Shown here in pieces: positions 45,757 through 54,664 of a stretch of 64,000 nt of DNA. The first letter of the stretch is position 1. The number at the start of each line of letters is the position of its first letter. The stretch lies in contig NZ_BMII01000012.1 of assembly GCF_014641855.1 (NCBI RefSeq), positions 921 through 64,920 of the forward strand, read 5' to 3'. This DNA comes from Shewanella inventionis (GTDB lineage: Bacteria > Pseudomonadota > Gammaproteobacteria > Enterobacterales > Shewanellaceae). The translations under genes and the position numbers were made by a program. Below the pieces are notes generated by a model. The model was not told the DNA's origin. It saw only the letters and a program-made list of their open reading frames with translations, and searched no databases.

Positions 45757-47244
45757 ATGGCGCAACAACATTGGTTTATGTGGGGAATAGACATTTTTTC
45801 AGCACTGTTTTTAGTGTTGTTTTGGGTGTTACTTATTGCCGTGGTTTACATGTATATCGCCGATAAAATACAAACAAAGCAGGCAATCAGGCATAACTAC
45901 CCCGTTGTTGGTCGCTTTCGTTATTTGTTCGAAAAACAAGGTGAGTTTTTTAGGCAATACTTTTTCTCACATGACCGTGAAGAGCTGCCATTTAATCGTG
46001 CTGAACGCAGCTGGGTTTATCGTGCCGCCAAAAATGTTGATCGTACCATCGCTTTTGGCTCAACTCAGGCCTTAGATAAACCTGGCACGGTTATGTTTAT
46101 GAACTCCGCCTTCCCCATTAGTGATCATGACAAACATAAAACCGTGGCCGTTACCATTGGACCTGATTGCAAACACCCCTACATCACAGACAAAATTTGC
46201 CATATTTCAGCCATGAGCTTTGGGGCATTATCACGCCCGGCGGTGACAGCCCTCTCTCATGGCGCGGCTCAAGCCGGTTGTTGGCTAAACACAGGAGAAG
46301 GTGGATTAAGCCCTTACCACTTAAAAGGTCACTGTGATTTAGTTTTTCAAATCGGTACCGCAAAATATGGCGTACGCGATGATCAAGGCCATTTAGACCC
46401 ACAAAAATTAGCTGACATCGCAGCTCATCCTGAAGTCAAAATGTTTGAAATCAAATTAAGCCAGGGTGCAAAACCGGGTAAAGGAGGCATTTTGCCCTCT
46501 GTAAAAGTCACCGAAGAAATTGCCGCCATCAGGGGGATCCCTGTCGGACAAGATTCGATTAGCCCAAATGGTCATCTGGAGTTGAATTGCGTAGCCGATA
46601 TTATCGACATGATAAATCAAGTCCGTGACACCACAGGTAAACCGACAGGCATCAAAGCAGTATTGGGGGATATAGCTTGGGTAAATGAATTGTGTGATGA
46701 AATTGAACGTCGTGGTGTTGAGTCTGCCCCCGACTTTTTTACGCTGGACAGTTCAGATGGTGGTACAGGCGCGGCGCCACAAGCCTTGATGGATAATGTT
46801 GGGCTACCGTTAAAACAAAGCTTGCCATTGTTGGTTGATTTATTAAATGAACGCGGTTTAAAACAGCGGATCAAAATAATCGCAACGGGTAAATTAGTCA
46901 TGCCCTCTTACGTTGCATGGGCGTTGGCAACGGGAGCTGATTTTATTGCATCAGCTAGGGGCAATATGTTTGCGTTAGGCTGTATTCAATCATTGCAGTG
47001 CAATAAAGACACCTGCCCAACAGGGATCACAACCCATAATACCCGTTTACAACAAGGATTAGATCCTAAAGATAAATCAACACGCGTTGCTAACTACAAT
47101 CATTTTCTTCATTATGATTTAACCATGATAGCCCACTCTTGTGGGGTGACAGATCCCAGACACTTAACCCGGCATCATGCACGAATAGTTCAAACCACGG
47201 GGGTGGCCGTCACACTTGATAAACACTATCGCCATATGCAATAA
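45757..47244 (+). CDS. FMN-binding glutamate synthase family protein, membrane-anchored
   Basis: A 495-residue relative of the FMN/Fe-S domain of glutamate synthase, without amidotransferase or GltD parts. A membrane segment at about 12-34 anchors it, facing the cytoplasm. The TIM barrel shows ISAMSFGALSRPAV, NTGEGGLSPYHL, GAKPGKGG, DSSDGGTGAAP, and IIATGKL for FMN binding. C409, C415 and C420 have the Cx5Cx4C spacing of the [3Fe-4S] ligands of glutamate synthase. Start ATG at 45757, with AAAGGA upstream. The natural substrate is unknown; similar stand-alone proteins are widespread in proteobacteria. Confidence 0.88.
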   Translation: MAQQHWFMWGIDIFSALFLVLFWVLLIAVVYMYIADKIQTKQAIRHNYPVVGRFRYLFEKQGEFFRQYFFSHDREELPFNRAERSWVYRAAKNVDRTIAFGSTQALDKPGTVMFMNSAFPISDHDKHKTVAVTIGPDCKHPYITDKICHISAMSFGALSRPAVTALSHGAAQAGCWLNTGEGGLSPYHLKGHCDLVFQIGTAKYGVRDDQGHLDPQKLADIAAHPEVKMFEIKLSQGAKPGKGGILPSVKVTEEIAAIRGIPVGQDSISPNGHLELNCVADIIDMINQVRDTTGKPTGIKAVLGDIAWVNELCDEIERRGVESAPDFFTLDSSDGGTGAAPQALMDNVGLPLKQSLPLLVDLLNERGLKQRIKIIATGKLVMPSYVAWALATGADFIASARGNMFALGCIQSLQCNKDTCPTGITTHNTRLQQGLDPKDKSTRVANYNHFLHYDLTMIAHSCGVTDPRHLTRHHARIVQTTGVAVTLDKHYRHMQ

Positions 47245-47347
47245 ATTAACAAGGAGTTATACTAATTAGGTAGTGCTAATCTAATGTTTTGCTGCAGGTT
47301 CACTTTGCCGAAAATAACAATAAGGTGTAGAATGATTGTTGATGTTG

Positions 47348-47373
47348 ATCACATTAATTCTAACCAATGTGAT
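47348..47373. promoter_or_regulatory. Inverted repeat ATCACATT-N10-AATGTGAT before a small Cys-rich gene
   Basis: Two perfect 8-base arms separated by 10 bases lie 28 bases upstream of the ATG at 47402. The GTGAT halves recall CRP-type sites, but the spacing is too wide for a standard CRP box. It could be an operator for an unknown dimeric regulator. Confidence 0.4.
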
Positions 47374-47401
47374 TTAGGGACATTTGCAAGCCAAGGATCA
47401 T

Positions 47402-47596
47402 ATGTTAAAAGTTACATCAGAAAATATACCTGTGAATGAAAAAAGTCTCAGCGTGAGTTGTAAAAATTGCGATCGCATGATTGAGATCGAAGGCGAGTTA
47501 GTGTGTTTTGAACACGGTAAAATTAAACGCTTAATCCCTGATAACTCACCAAGATCTTTGATTAAAATGGTGTGTATTGGTTGGCGAAAAAAATAA
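47402..47596 (+). CDS. Small Cys-rich hypothetical protein, 64 residues
   Basis: Not recognised. The 64-residue product has four Cys; SCKNCDRMIEIEGELVC places C-x2-C-x13-C, which together with the fourth Cys (MVCIGW) could bind zinc or iron. The end is basic (GWRKK). The ATG at 47402 has AAGGAT three to four bases upstream, better supported than an in-frame TTG six codons earlier. It follows the glutamate-synthase-like gene on the same strand after about 157 bases that include an inverted repeat. Confidence 0.65.
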   Translation: MLKVTSENIPVNEKSLSVSCKNCDRMIEIEGELVCFEHGKIKRLIPDNSPRSLIKMVCIGWRKK

Positions 47597-47874
47597 TTTT
47601 CTCGTTATCAACGCCAACCGTTTTTGCGTGTTTTTGCGTATTGTTCCCTCGTAATTAACTTTGAACCTATTTCATCGATTTATTTCATTGCACCATGATA
47701 ACCCTACAGCCTAATACACCAAAATAGGTAGTGGTGATATTGCTATTAATACCGAAAAACAAGGCTCATCAGAGCGATAGCTGTCTCAAAAAATCAAATG
47801 CTTTGCTTGAATTACAAAGGACGAGTCTCGATTGAGACGCGTAAAACAAAAAACACCACTTAACATCTGCGTTG

Positions 47875-48093
47875 TTACTTAACAACACTTTCATTTTGCT
47901 GCTTATCAATAGCCTTCGCTAAAGTCAAACCACGAGTCGTTACTCTAACTCCAGCACACAAATCATTGTAAACAAGCTCAATCGCATCGTCTGACATATT
48001 TCGCGTTTTTAGCATTGCCATAATCGCAAACCAATCAGTTGTTACCTGATGCCGGGTGCCTTCAAGCGCCGCAATCAACGCAATATTATGCAC
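47875..48093 (-). CDS. Small hypothetical protein, 72 residues
   Basis: Not recognised. The start is a GTG at 48093 with a nearly perfect ribosome-binding site (GGAGGTGA, four bases away), which makes translation very likely. The product is soluble and helical (ALIAALEGTRHQVTTDWFAIMAMLKTRNMSDDAIELVYNDL) with no signal peptide. A MITE-like element lies 56 bases upstream of it, so its promoter may be in or near that element. Confidence 0.65.
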   Translation of the reverse strand: MHNIALIAALEGTRHQVTTDWFAIMAMLKTRNMSDDAIELVYNDLCAGVRVTTRGLTLAKAIDKQQNESVVK

Positions 48094-48148
48094 AAGTCAC
48101 CTCCATACATCGTTTTGTACCTTAAATTAATCACTGCAGCGACGAGTA

Positions 48149-48307
48149 ATACCAATCAGGATAAATAAGTGATCATAGCTTACGTAAAAAATCGCTTAAA
48201 ATAAGCCAGAAATCGCAGCGAGCGAGTGTTCTACCTTCAACATTTCTAACGAAGTAATAAGCGATGTTAACCAGTAAGAATGAACACATTCTTGTGCTGA
48301 TTGGTAT
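48149..48307. mobile_element. MITE-like palindromic element, copy 3 (159 bp)
   Basis: Same ends as the copy at 7546 (ATACCAATCAGG ... GATTGGTAT) and the same internal order: ATAAATAAGTGATCA, AATCGCTTA, CAGAAAT, GTTCTACCTTCAACATTTCTAACGA, AGCGATGTTAACCAGTAAGAATGA, CACATTCTTGTGCTG. The central hairpin has changed sequence in both arms only partly, so this copy is more diverged in the middle than at the ends. No coding potential. Confidence 0.8.
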
Positions 48308-48609
48308 AAATTAGCTAAACATATACCAGTATAGCAAGTATGTTACCTTACTCATATTGCTGATAATAAGAATTTAAATCTTAGCGTCTTTCAAAAATGG
48401 GGGTTATTCGGCCTAGGCTCTCAATAACAAACGCCTTGCAATCAGTAAGGTTGCCTTAAATAAACTTGCAATAGGCTAACTATTGATGCCCCTGTATTGT
48501 GAGTCAAACACATGGCAAGCTTGAAAGCAGATCATGGTTAAGAGATTGATTTTTATGGCTAACAAAACATTTTCCCAAAGTTCAGCTAAACACTTAAAAT
48601 AGCTCATAA
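48308..48609. other. Intergenic region between MITE copy 3 and the ABC exporter, no gene seen
   Basis: About 300 bases without a supportable reading frame or RNA structure. The only structured part is the hairpin at its right end, listed as the terminator of the ABC gene. Confidence 0.5.
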
Positions 48610-48660
48610 AAAGCAAAGAGATAATTGCAATTAAGCCGAAAGTGGCCAGCAATTATCTCT
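48610..48660 (-). terminator. Probable terminator of the ABC exporter gene
   Basis: AGAGATAATTGC and GCAATTATCTCT (48617-48628 and 48649-48660) form a perfect 12-bp stem with a 20-base loop. On the minus strand it is followed by TTTGCTTTTT. It lies 25 bases past the stop. The loop is longer than usual. Confidence 0.65.
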
Positions 48661-48684
48661 CCCTCAAAAACCATGTTAAGCAAA

Positions 48685-50487
48685 CTAATCAATATTGGCT
48701 TTAGCCGAATCACTTTGCTCATGCTGAATATGCCACAAGCGAGCATACAGACCTTGTTGAGCCAGTAAACTAGCATGAGTTCCATGCTCAACAATACTTC
48801 CTCGACTAAGGACCACTATTTCATCGGCATCGATAATAGTCGACAATCGATGTGCAACGACTAAACTCGTGTGCCCTTTGGCTGCATCACGCAGTGCACT
48901 TAAAATAGCCTGCTCTGAGTGAGAATCTAATGATGAAGTCGCCTCATCAAACACCAAAATAGGGGCACCTTTTAAAACTGCTCGAGCAATGGCAACCCGC
49001 TGTTTTTCTCCCCCAGACAATTTTAATCCCCTCTCACCAACTTTGGTGTCACCTTTATCGGGTAAAGAGTCGATAAAATCACTTAAATGGGCTAATTGAG
49101 TGGCTTGTTTAATTTCATCTTCTGTTGCATCAGGTCGACCGTAACGAATGTTCTCATAGATAGAGTCATTAAAAAGAACCGTGTCTTGAGGCACTACTGC
49201 AATCGCTTTGCGTAACGCCAATTGAGTCAGTTGCCTTACATCAATACCGTCAATGGTTATGGCACCACTATTGACGTCATAAAAACGAAATAACAGTTTA
49301 ATAATCGTCGACTTGCCAGCTCCACTGTCACCGACCACTGCAATTTTTTTACCTGCGGGAACCTCAAAGCTCACCTTATTTAAAATAGGTCGTTTATCAT
49401 ATTGAAAGCTTACATCATCAAATTTTATGACTCCCACTGTTGGGCTTAATGATGAGGCGTCATCTCGATCCTCGACTTGCGGGACATTTGCCATAATGTC
49501 AAACATACGCTCAATATTAGCCAGCGCGCCACGTATTTCTCGGTAAACAAATCCTAAAAAATTGAGTGGAATAAATAACTGCATCATAAACGCATTAATC
49601 AAAACAAAATCACCAATGGTCATCATATCTAGACTCACCTGATGTGCAGCTAACGCCATCATTGCCGTCATCGCAATGGCAATAATCAGCGCCTGGCCAC
49701 CATTTAGAGCAAGTAAAGACAAACGGTTTTTACGCTTAGCAACTTCCCACTGGGCTAAAGCATCATCGTAACGTGTTGATTCATATTCTTCGTTATTAAA
49801 ATACTTAACGGTTTCATAATTTAATAAGCTGTCTATTGCACGAGTATTCGCTAACGAGTCAGCCTTAGCGGCATCGCGCACATAACCCGTTCGCCACTCA
49901 GTCGCCCTAATTGAGTAACCAATGTAAGCCATCACAGACACTAGCGTAATAAGCGCAAAATAGATGCCGTAGTTGAAAAAGAAAATCCCCACAACCAGGG
50001 TAATTTCAAGCAACGTAGGTACAATATTAAACACCATAAAGCGCATTAAAAAGCTCACACCGCTCGTTCCTCGCTCAATATCACGAGACAAACCACCAGT
50101 GCGGCGATCGAGATGAAAATCGAGATCTAATCTGTGTAAATGATCAAAGACTGCAAGACCAAGACGCCGAATCGCCCGTTCTGTAACACGGCCAAATAAG
50201 GTGTCACGAACCTCACCAATAATGACATTCAAAAAGCGCACTGCACCATAGGCAATAACCAGACCAAATGGCACAACTAAAATGGGTTCTACGGTTGATT
50301 TATCTAAGGTGTCAACCAAGTCTTTAAGGATAAATGGCAGGCTTACACTGGCTATTTTAGCAATAATCAAACACAACATTGCCAACAACACTCGGCCTTT
50401 AAACTCGATCAAATATGGCCACAACAATCGCAAAACATGCCAGTTTAATTTACCTACTGGGCCTTCGAAATATGCAGAAGGTCTCAT
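48685..50487 (-). CDS. ABC exporter, fused permease/ATPase (Atm1/HMT type)
   Basis: A 600-residue half-transporter that works as a homodimer. Six membrane segments fill about 20-310, and the ATPase domain follows with Walker A GDSGAGKST (about 390), signature LSGGEKQRVAIARAVL, Walker B ILVFDEATSSLD and the His loop LVVAHRLST. The permease motif RRTGGLSRDIERGTSGVSFL is typical of the Atm1 / heavy-metal-tolerance subfamily, which exports glutathione-linked or iron-sulfur-related compounds. Start is the ATG at 50487 with GGAG five bases upstream; an in-frame start six codons earlier lacks this site. Substrate not certain. Confidence 0.88.
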   Translation of the reverse strand: MRPSAYFEGPVGKLNWHVLRLLWPYLIEFKGRVLLAMLCLIIAKIASVSLPFILKDLVDTLDKSTVEPILVVPFGLVIAYGAVRFLNVIIGEVRDTLFGRVTERAIRRLGLAVFDHLHRLDLDFHLDRRTGGLSRDIERGTSGVSFLMRFMVFNIVPTLLEITLVVGIFFFNYGIYFALITLVSVMAYIGYSIRATEWRTGYVRDAAKADSLANTRAIDSLLNYETVKYFNNEEYESTRYDDALAQWEVAKRKNRLSLLALNGGQALIIAIAMTAMMALAAHQVSLDMMTIGDFVLINAFMMQLFIPLNFLGFVYREIRGALANIERMFDIMANVPQVEDRDDASSLSPTVGVIKFDDVSFQYDKRPILNKVSFEVPAGKKIAVVGDSGAGKSTIIKLLFRFYDVNSGAITIDGIDVRQLTQLALRKAIAVVPQDTVLFNDSIYENIRYGRPDATEDEIKQATQLAHLSDFIDSLPDKGDTKVGERGLKLSGGEKQRVAIARAVLKGAPILVFDEATSSLDSHSEQAILSALRDAAKGHTSLVVAHRLSTIIDADEIVVLSRGSIVEHGTHASLLAQQGLYARLWHIQHEQSDSAKANID

Positions 50488-50831
50488 CGTTACTCCAAGG
50501 CTCACTGCATCTTAGCAGTTATGGTTATCAGATTAATTACATTGTCTTATGAGAAGTCATTCTCTTATTAGACATTGGTCACATTCTACTTTATTAAAGC
50601 AAAAGACTCAGTATGCAATGTAATGTCACATACACAGCAGTACAACTTTAGACTTACTTTTTATGGATATGTATAATACATAACAACTACTTTTTAGTTT
50701 TTTTTCATCATTTGATGCTTTTAAACTCTAATTAGAGTTATTTCTGGAGATTTTATTTGATACTCTTCGGGTATAAAAAAGCGACTGTTTGCTTATTAGC
50801 AAACAACGATTTACAGTTTAAAGGATGCTTT
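50488..50831. other. Divergent intergenic region, no further gene seen
   Basis: About 340 AT-rich bases between the ABC exporter and the 59-residue protein gene, with a T-run near 50690-50706. It must contain both promoters; no operator palindrome stands out. Confidence 0.5.
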
Positions 50832-51011
50832 ATGTTGGATAGCACAAAAGGTCGTCAGTACCCACCATTACAACTAATACAAACTTGGGTATGGATGATG
50901 ATCGAATCAGGGAATCCTGAATTACAAGATAAAGGCCGCAATAATCTTATTTCAGCCTTTGGAACCTTGGCAAAGGCTAATGAATATTTGGCCGAGCAGC
51001 TAAAAAAATAA
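50832..51011 (+). CDS. Small hypothetical protein, 59 residues
   Basis: Not recognised by name. The ATG at 50832 has AAAGGA eight bases upstream; an in-frame start 25 codons earlier lacks a comparable site. The product is a compact helical protein (PPLQLIQTWVWMMIESGNPELQDKGRNNLISAFGTLAKANEYL) without signal or membrane segment. Dense tryptophan and conserved-looking surface suggest a folded domain, not a chance reading frame. The shared terminator with aroG follows directly. Confidence 0.72.
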   Translation: MLDSTKGRQYPPLQLIQTWVWMMIESGNPELQDKGRNNLISAFGTLAKANEYLAEQLKK

Positions 51012-51034
51012 GGCGCATTTGCGCCTTATTTTTT
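51006..51034. terminator. Bidirectional terminator between the 59-residue gene and aroG
   Basis: AAATAAGGCGCA and TGCGCCTTATTT can pair around two bases (in practice a 10-bp stem with a 6-base loop), with A-run on the left and T-run on the right. The stop codon of the small gene lies inside the stem. Confidence 0.88.
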
Positions 51035-51043
51035 ACCTAAATA

Positions 51044-52099
51044 TCAGGCGTTTCTTCGCTGGATAACACTTTGATTTAATGTCGCCAGTAAGGTTTCAGT
51101 ATCTTGCCAACCAATACATGCGTCGGTAATACTTTGCCCATAACATAACTCAACACCTTCAACTAAATCCTGGCGACCCTCAACTAAATGGCTTTCTACC
51201 ATCACACCAAAAATTGAACGATTACCTGCAGATATTTGCCCAGCAACATCATCGGCGACTAACATCTGTTTCTTAAAGTCTTTACTGCTATTTGCATGAC
51301 TAAAATCAATCATAATATTGTCTGCAAGACCAGACTTAACCAGCTGTGCAGAAATATCTTTCACATGTTCAGAGCTGTAATTTGGCTCTCTGCCTCCACG
51401 CAAAATAATATGGCAGTCTGGATTGCCTTTAGTTGATACAATTGCAGAGTGACCAAACTTAGTCACAGATAAAAAATGATGCGGCGCATTGGCAGCTCCA
51501 ATCGCATCGATAGCGACTTTGATTGTGCCATCAGTGCCGTTTTTAAACCCCACAGGGCAAGACAAACCAGAAGAAAGCTCACGATGAACCTGAGACTCAG
51601 TAGTTCGTGCACCAATGGCGCCCCAACACATCATGTCTGCAACATATTGCGGGGTAATCATGTCTAAAAACTCGCCAGCTGTTGGCATACCATGTTCATT
51701 TAAATCTACAAGCAATTTACGGGCAGTTCTTAGACCGTCGTTTAACTGAAAGCTATTATCCATGTACGGATCATTGATTAAACCTTTCCAACCAACGGTA
51801 GTGCGAGGTTTTTCAAAATAGACTCGCATTACAATTTCTAATTGCCCTTTATATTGTTCACGCAATGCGACTAAACGCTGTCCGTATTCGAGAGCCGCAA
51901 CAGGATCGTGAATAGAACAAGGACCAATAATGACCAACAACCTATCATCTTTACGAGTTAAAATTTGGTGGATATTGTTGCGAGCATTAAACACGGTTGC
52001 AGATGCATTTTCAGTTGCCGGAAATCGTTCTAAAATCGCAATAGGAGGCAGCAATTCTTTTATTTCGTCGATACGAATATCGTCATTTTGATAATACAT
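51044..52099 (-). CDS. aroG: 3-deoxy-7-phosphoheptulonate synthase (DAHP synthase, class I)
   Basis: First step of aromatic amino acid synthesis, joining phosphoenolpyruvate and erythrose 4-phosphate. The 351-residue protein follows E. coli AroG closely (YQNDDIRIDEIKELLPP opening, VIGPCSIHDPVAALEY, FEKPRTTVGWKGLINDPYMDNSFQ, GARTTESQVHRELSSGLSCPVGFKNGTDG region, IMIDFSHANSSK). Resemblance to the N-terminus of AroG points to the phenylalanine-sensitive isoenzyme, though isoenzyme type by eye is less certain than the reaction. Erythrose 4-phosphate comes from transketolase, also in this window. No TyrR box was recognised. Confidence 0.93.
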   Translation of the reverse strand: MYYQNDDIRIDEIKELLPPIAILERFPATENASATVFNARNNIHQILTRKDDRLLVIIGPCSIHDPVAALEYGQRLVALREQYKGQLEIVMRVYFEKPRTTVGWKGLINDPYMDNSFQLNDGLRTARKLLVDLNEHGMPTAGEFLDMITPQYVADMMCWGAIGARTTESQVHRELSSGLSCPVGFKNGTDGTIKVAIDAIGAANAPHHFLSVTKFGHSAIVSTKGNPDCHIILRGGREPNYSSEHVKDISAQLVKSGLADNIMIDFSHANSSKDFKKQMLVADDVAGQISAGNRSIFGVMVESHLVEGRQDLVEGVELCYGQSITDACIGWQDTETLLATLNQSVIQRRNA

Positions 52100-52468
52100 A
52101 GTGGTTACAACTCCGGCAAACTACAATAACTCTGAATCCAATAGTTTGAAAACAGAAGATTTAATTCATAAATTGATATAAAAATGATTTGGCTACATCA
52201 GGAAAATGAACATGAATCTTCAATTTAACCAGTATCCATCGACAAATCAATCAAGTATTATTCATCACTGCCGATAACATGTAAGTGTGACTTAAATCGA
52301 GTATCCTTGATTTAAGAGTTCAATTTAACAGTCTTAGTGGGCCGCTCGATTTAGTGTCGACGGTAAATTCTTCGACACATGGCATATGTCATTTTTATCA
52401 ACCCAATTTGCGTGCAACAAGGAAGTGAGCTACTCAATATACAAATAGCATCAGAAGGAAGTTAACGT
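52100..52468. other. Divergent intergenic region aroG / solute-binding gene, no gene seen
   Basis: About 370 bases with promoters for both directions presumably inside. I see no strong operator or hairpin. The right end carries the ribosome-binding site AGAAGGAAG of the next gene. Confidence 0.5.
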
Positions 52469-53332
52469 TTGAAGTTTTGCCTTATTTTGTTACTCATTAC
52501 ACTTAGCTCGCCATTTGTTCAAGCCAAGACAAAGGTAAAAAATGAGGTCCTGTTATCAGAAAATACGCATCCATTAGTTGAACAGCATGCAGCACATTTT
52601 CAGCCGTTGCCATTTCCAGAACACATACAAATCAGTTTTTCTACAAGCAACAGTATTGCCCCCTATTTTTTTGAAGACAAACCACAGGGTGTGCAATATG
52701 AGTTATTAGTTGCAGCACTCAATCTCAGCGGGATCGCAATCCAAGAACTAGTACATGCGCCCAATTTACGAGCACAGCGCCTATTAAATACCAAAAAGGT
52801 CGATTGCATGATCAACACGCCCGACAACGTTGAAGGGATGTTTTATACACAAAGTTTAATTGAATACCAAAATAGCGTGTTTTCGCTGACAAAAAACCAT
52901 TTAAAGATTAACGAAATCCAAGATCTCAAGACAATTTCTATCCTAGGGTTTCAAAACGCTAGACAATATTTAGGAGACGAATTTAAAGCCATTGCAACTG
53001 AGAATGCCAATTACAGCGAAATTTCAAACCAAAAAAGCCAAGTCGTTATGCTATTTAATGGCTATGTAGAATCGATTGTGCTCGAGCGACGCATTTTTGA
53101 ATATTATCGCTATCAACTTAGACACAAACTCAACACCGCATTAGCTGTGACAGAAGTGGCACTGTTTGCCCCCGCTGAACGAAAAATTGCATGTCATAAC
53201 CAGCAAACAGCAGCAATTGTCGACCAGGCAATAACAGTCTTAAAGCAATCCTATCAATATCAAGAGATCCTCAGTTTGGCTGAGCAACATAATTACCAAC
53301 CCAATCAGCAATTCAACCAATTAACTCGATAA
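52469..53332 (+). CDS. Periplasmic solute-binding-like protein (SBP family 3 type)
   Basis: A 287-residue exported protein with signal peptide 1-19 (VQA-K). The mature part has the layout of family 3 substrate-binding domains: IQISFSTSNSIAPYFFEDKPQGVQYELLVAAL near the start, RAQRLLNTKKVDCMIN in the first lobe and a return to lobe one at the end. No permease or ATPase is adjacent, so it may be a stand-alone sensor-like binding protein, as is common in Shewanella. The start is a TTG at 52469 with AGAAGGAAG about eight bases upstream; no better start exists before the signal. It converges on the next gene with only six bases between stops and no terminator. Confidence 0.78.
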   Translation: MKFCLILLLITLSSPFVQAKTKVKNEVLLSENTHPLVEQHAAHFQPLPFPEHIQISFSTSNSIAPYFFEDKPQGVQYELLVAALNLSGIAIQELVHAPNLRAQRLLNTKKVDCMINTPDNVEGMFYTQSLIEYQNSVFSLTKNHLKINEIQDLKTISILGFQNARQYLGDEFKAIATENANYSEISNQKSQVVMLFNGYVESIVLERRIFEYYRYQLRHKLNTALAVTEVALFAPAERKIACHNQQTAAIVDQAITVLKQSYQYQEILSLAEQHNYQPNQQFNQLTR

Positions 53333-53338
53333 TGGCTG

Positions 53339-54550
53339 TTAGCGCCGCATTGCCTGAAGTTTGCTCTGGTAGCGCTGCTTATTACTGACATCGCTTAATG
53401 CCAAGGCTCGTTTCAGATTTTTCTCTGCAAGGCGTTGCTCACCTGTAGCCCAATAAGCCCTCGATAATCCAAAATAAAACTCATGACGATAATCGGCTTT
53501 TTCAACAGCACGTTTATACCACACTAATGCATCCTGATACTGCTTATCAAAATAGGCTTGTTGAGCCATATCAAAATAATAAAAAGGATTATTTATTCGC
53601 GCCAGTTCAAGCACTCTATGCACTTGAGCCCATTCTTCTAAACGATCTTGCTCACCTAAAATGAGCGCCAAATTATACAAAGTAGATAAATCATTAGGGT
53701 CAACTTGTAACGCCGCACGATAAGCCTGCTCAGCTTCTTTACTGTAACCATTATGACGATAAATCACTGCAAGAGTATTAATCGCAGCTACATATTGAGG
53801 ATCTAACTTAATGGCTTTTTTGACCAACGCATATGCACTGTCATAATCATTTTGAACCAATGCTTCGGCTGCAACATTGTTATAATACATTGCACTGAGT
53901 TGACGCTTGTTCACCTGTTTTTTCTTATACGCTCTTACCGATCGCTCTGGTAAAAAATCAACCAATAACTCTGAACCTCTCAAGAGTACAGTATGGGTAT
54001 TTTCTGGCGGCATTAAACTTAAATTAACATGGCCATTCACCAAGAAAAATCCACCTCTGCGGTCCCAAACCGGCTCAACATCAATGTCATAAAATTCTAC
54101 CGGCACATTAAGTACATCAGCCAAAGCAGCAGATAACACGACCAATGACATACAATTACCTTGTCGATTTAACGCGGTTTCACTGGCTGGACGAGTATAG
54201 TGATCACGGTACTCAAATCCACCAGCCTGGGCACCGATATACTGAGCTAGCCATTCATTAGCCAGCATATTTTGGCTTCTCAGAGTATTATCAGCCAAAT
54301 ATTGACGCCTAAACTTTGATACGAATGTTTCAGGTAATTGATATATATCATCGGTATCGATAGTCGATACCGGAGTAAAGTAATTATCGTAAAACAAGGT
54401 ATTCACATCTATGCGCTGCACTTGAGATTGCGTGGATTGACAACCAGTCATGCAGATTAAAGCCGCAATGAAAAATATGGCAATTCTAAGTCCGTTTGGG
54501 AGTAGGCATAACGCCGTATTTGCAGTCCTGCTTGGGTGATTAAGCAACAT
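53339..54550 (-). CDS. Lipoprotein with transglutaminase-like domain and TPR repeats
   Basis: A 403-residue envelope protein. Lipoprotein signal with lipobox CMTGC, C37 lipidated. Residues 85-210 look like a transglutaminase-like cysteine domain: C133 in NRQGNCMSLVVLSAALADVLNVP, H174 in FLVNGHVNLSL and D198 in ELLVDFLPE give the order Cys-His-Asp of a papain/transglutaminase triad. From about 225 on, at least four TPR units follow (AALVQNDYDSAYALVKKAIKLDPQYVAAINTLAVIYRHNG and repeats). Activity not proven. The ATG at 54550 has GAGGG eight bases upstream. Upstream lies a small secreted protein gene on the same strand. Confidence 0.8.
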   Translation of the reverse strand: MLLNHPSRTANTALCLLPNGLRIAIFFIAALICMTGCQSTQSQVQRIDVNTLFYDNYFTPVSTIDTDDIYQLPETFVSKFRRQYLADNTLRSQNMLANEWLAQYIGAQAGGFEYRDHYTRPASETALNRQGNCMSLVVLSAALADVLNVPVEFYDIDVEPVWDRRGGFFLVNGHVNLSLMPPENTHTVLLRGSELLVDFLPERSVRAYKKKQVNKRQLSAMYYNNVAAEALVQNDYDSAYALVKKAIKLDPQYVAAINTLAVIYRHNGYSKEAEQAYRAALQVDPNDLSTLYNLALILGEQDRLEEWAQVHRVLELARINNPFYYFDMAQQAYFDKQYQDALVWYKRAVEKADYRHEFYFGLSRAYWATGEQRLAEKNLKRALALSDVSNKQRYQSKLQAMRR

Positions 54551-54664
54551 AATTCAACCCTCAGTTAGAAACAAGCTATCTTAAAGCATAGTCAATAGAC
54601 TGGTATTCAGCCACAAATGCACTGTTTTGGGGAGTATTAAGCAGGAGTAAAGAGGCCAACATAG

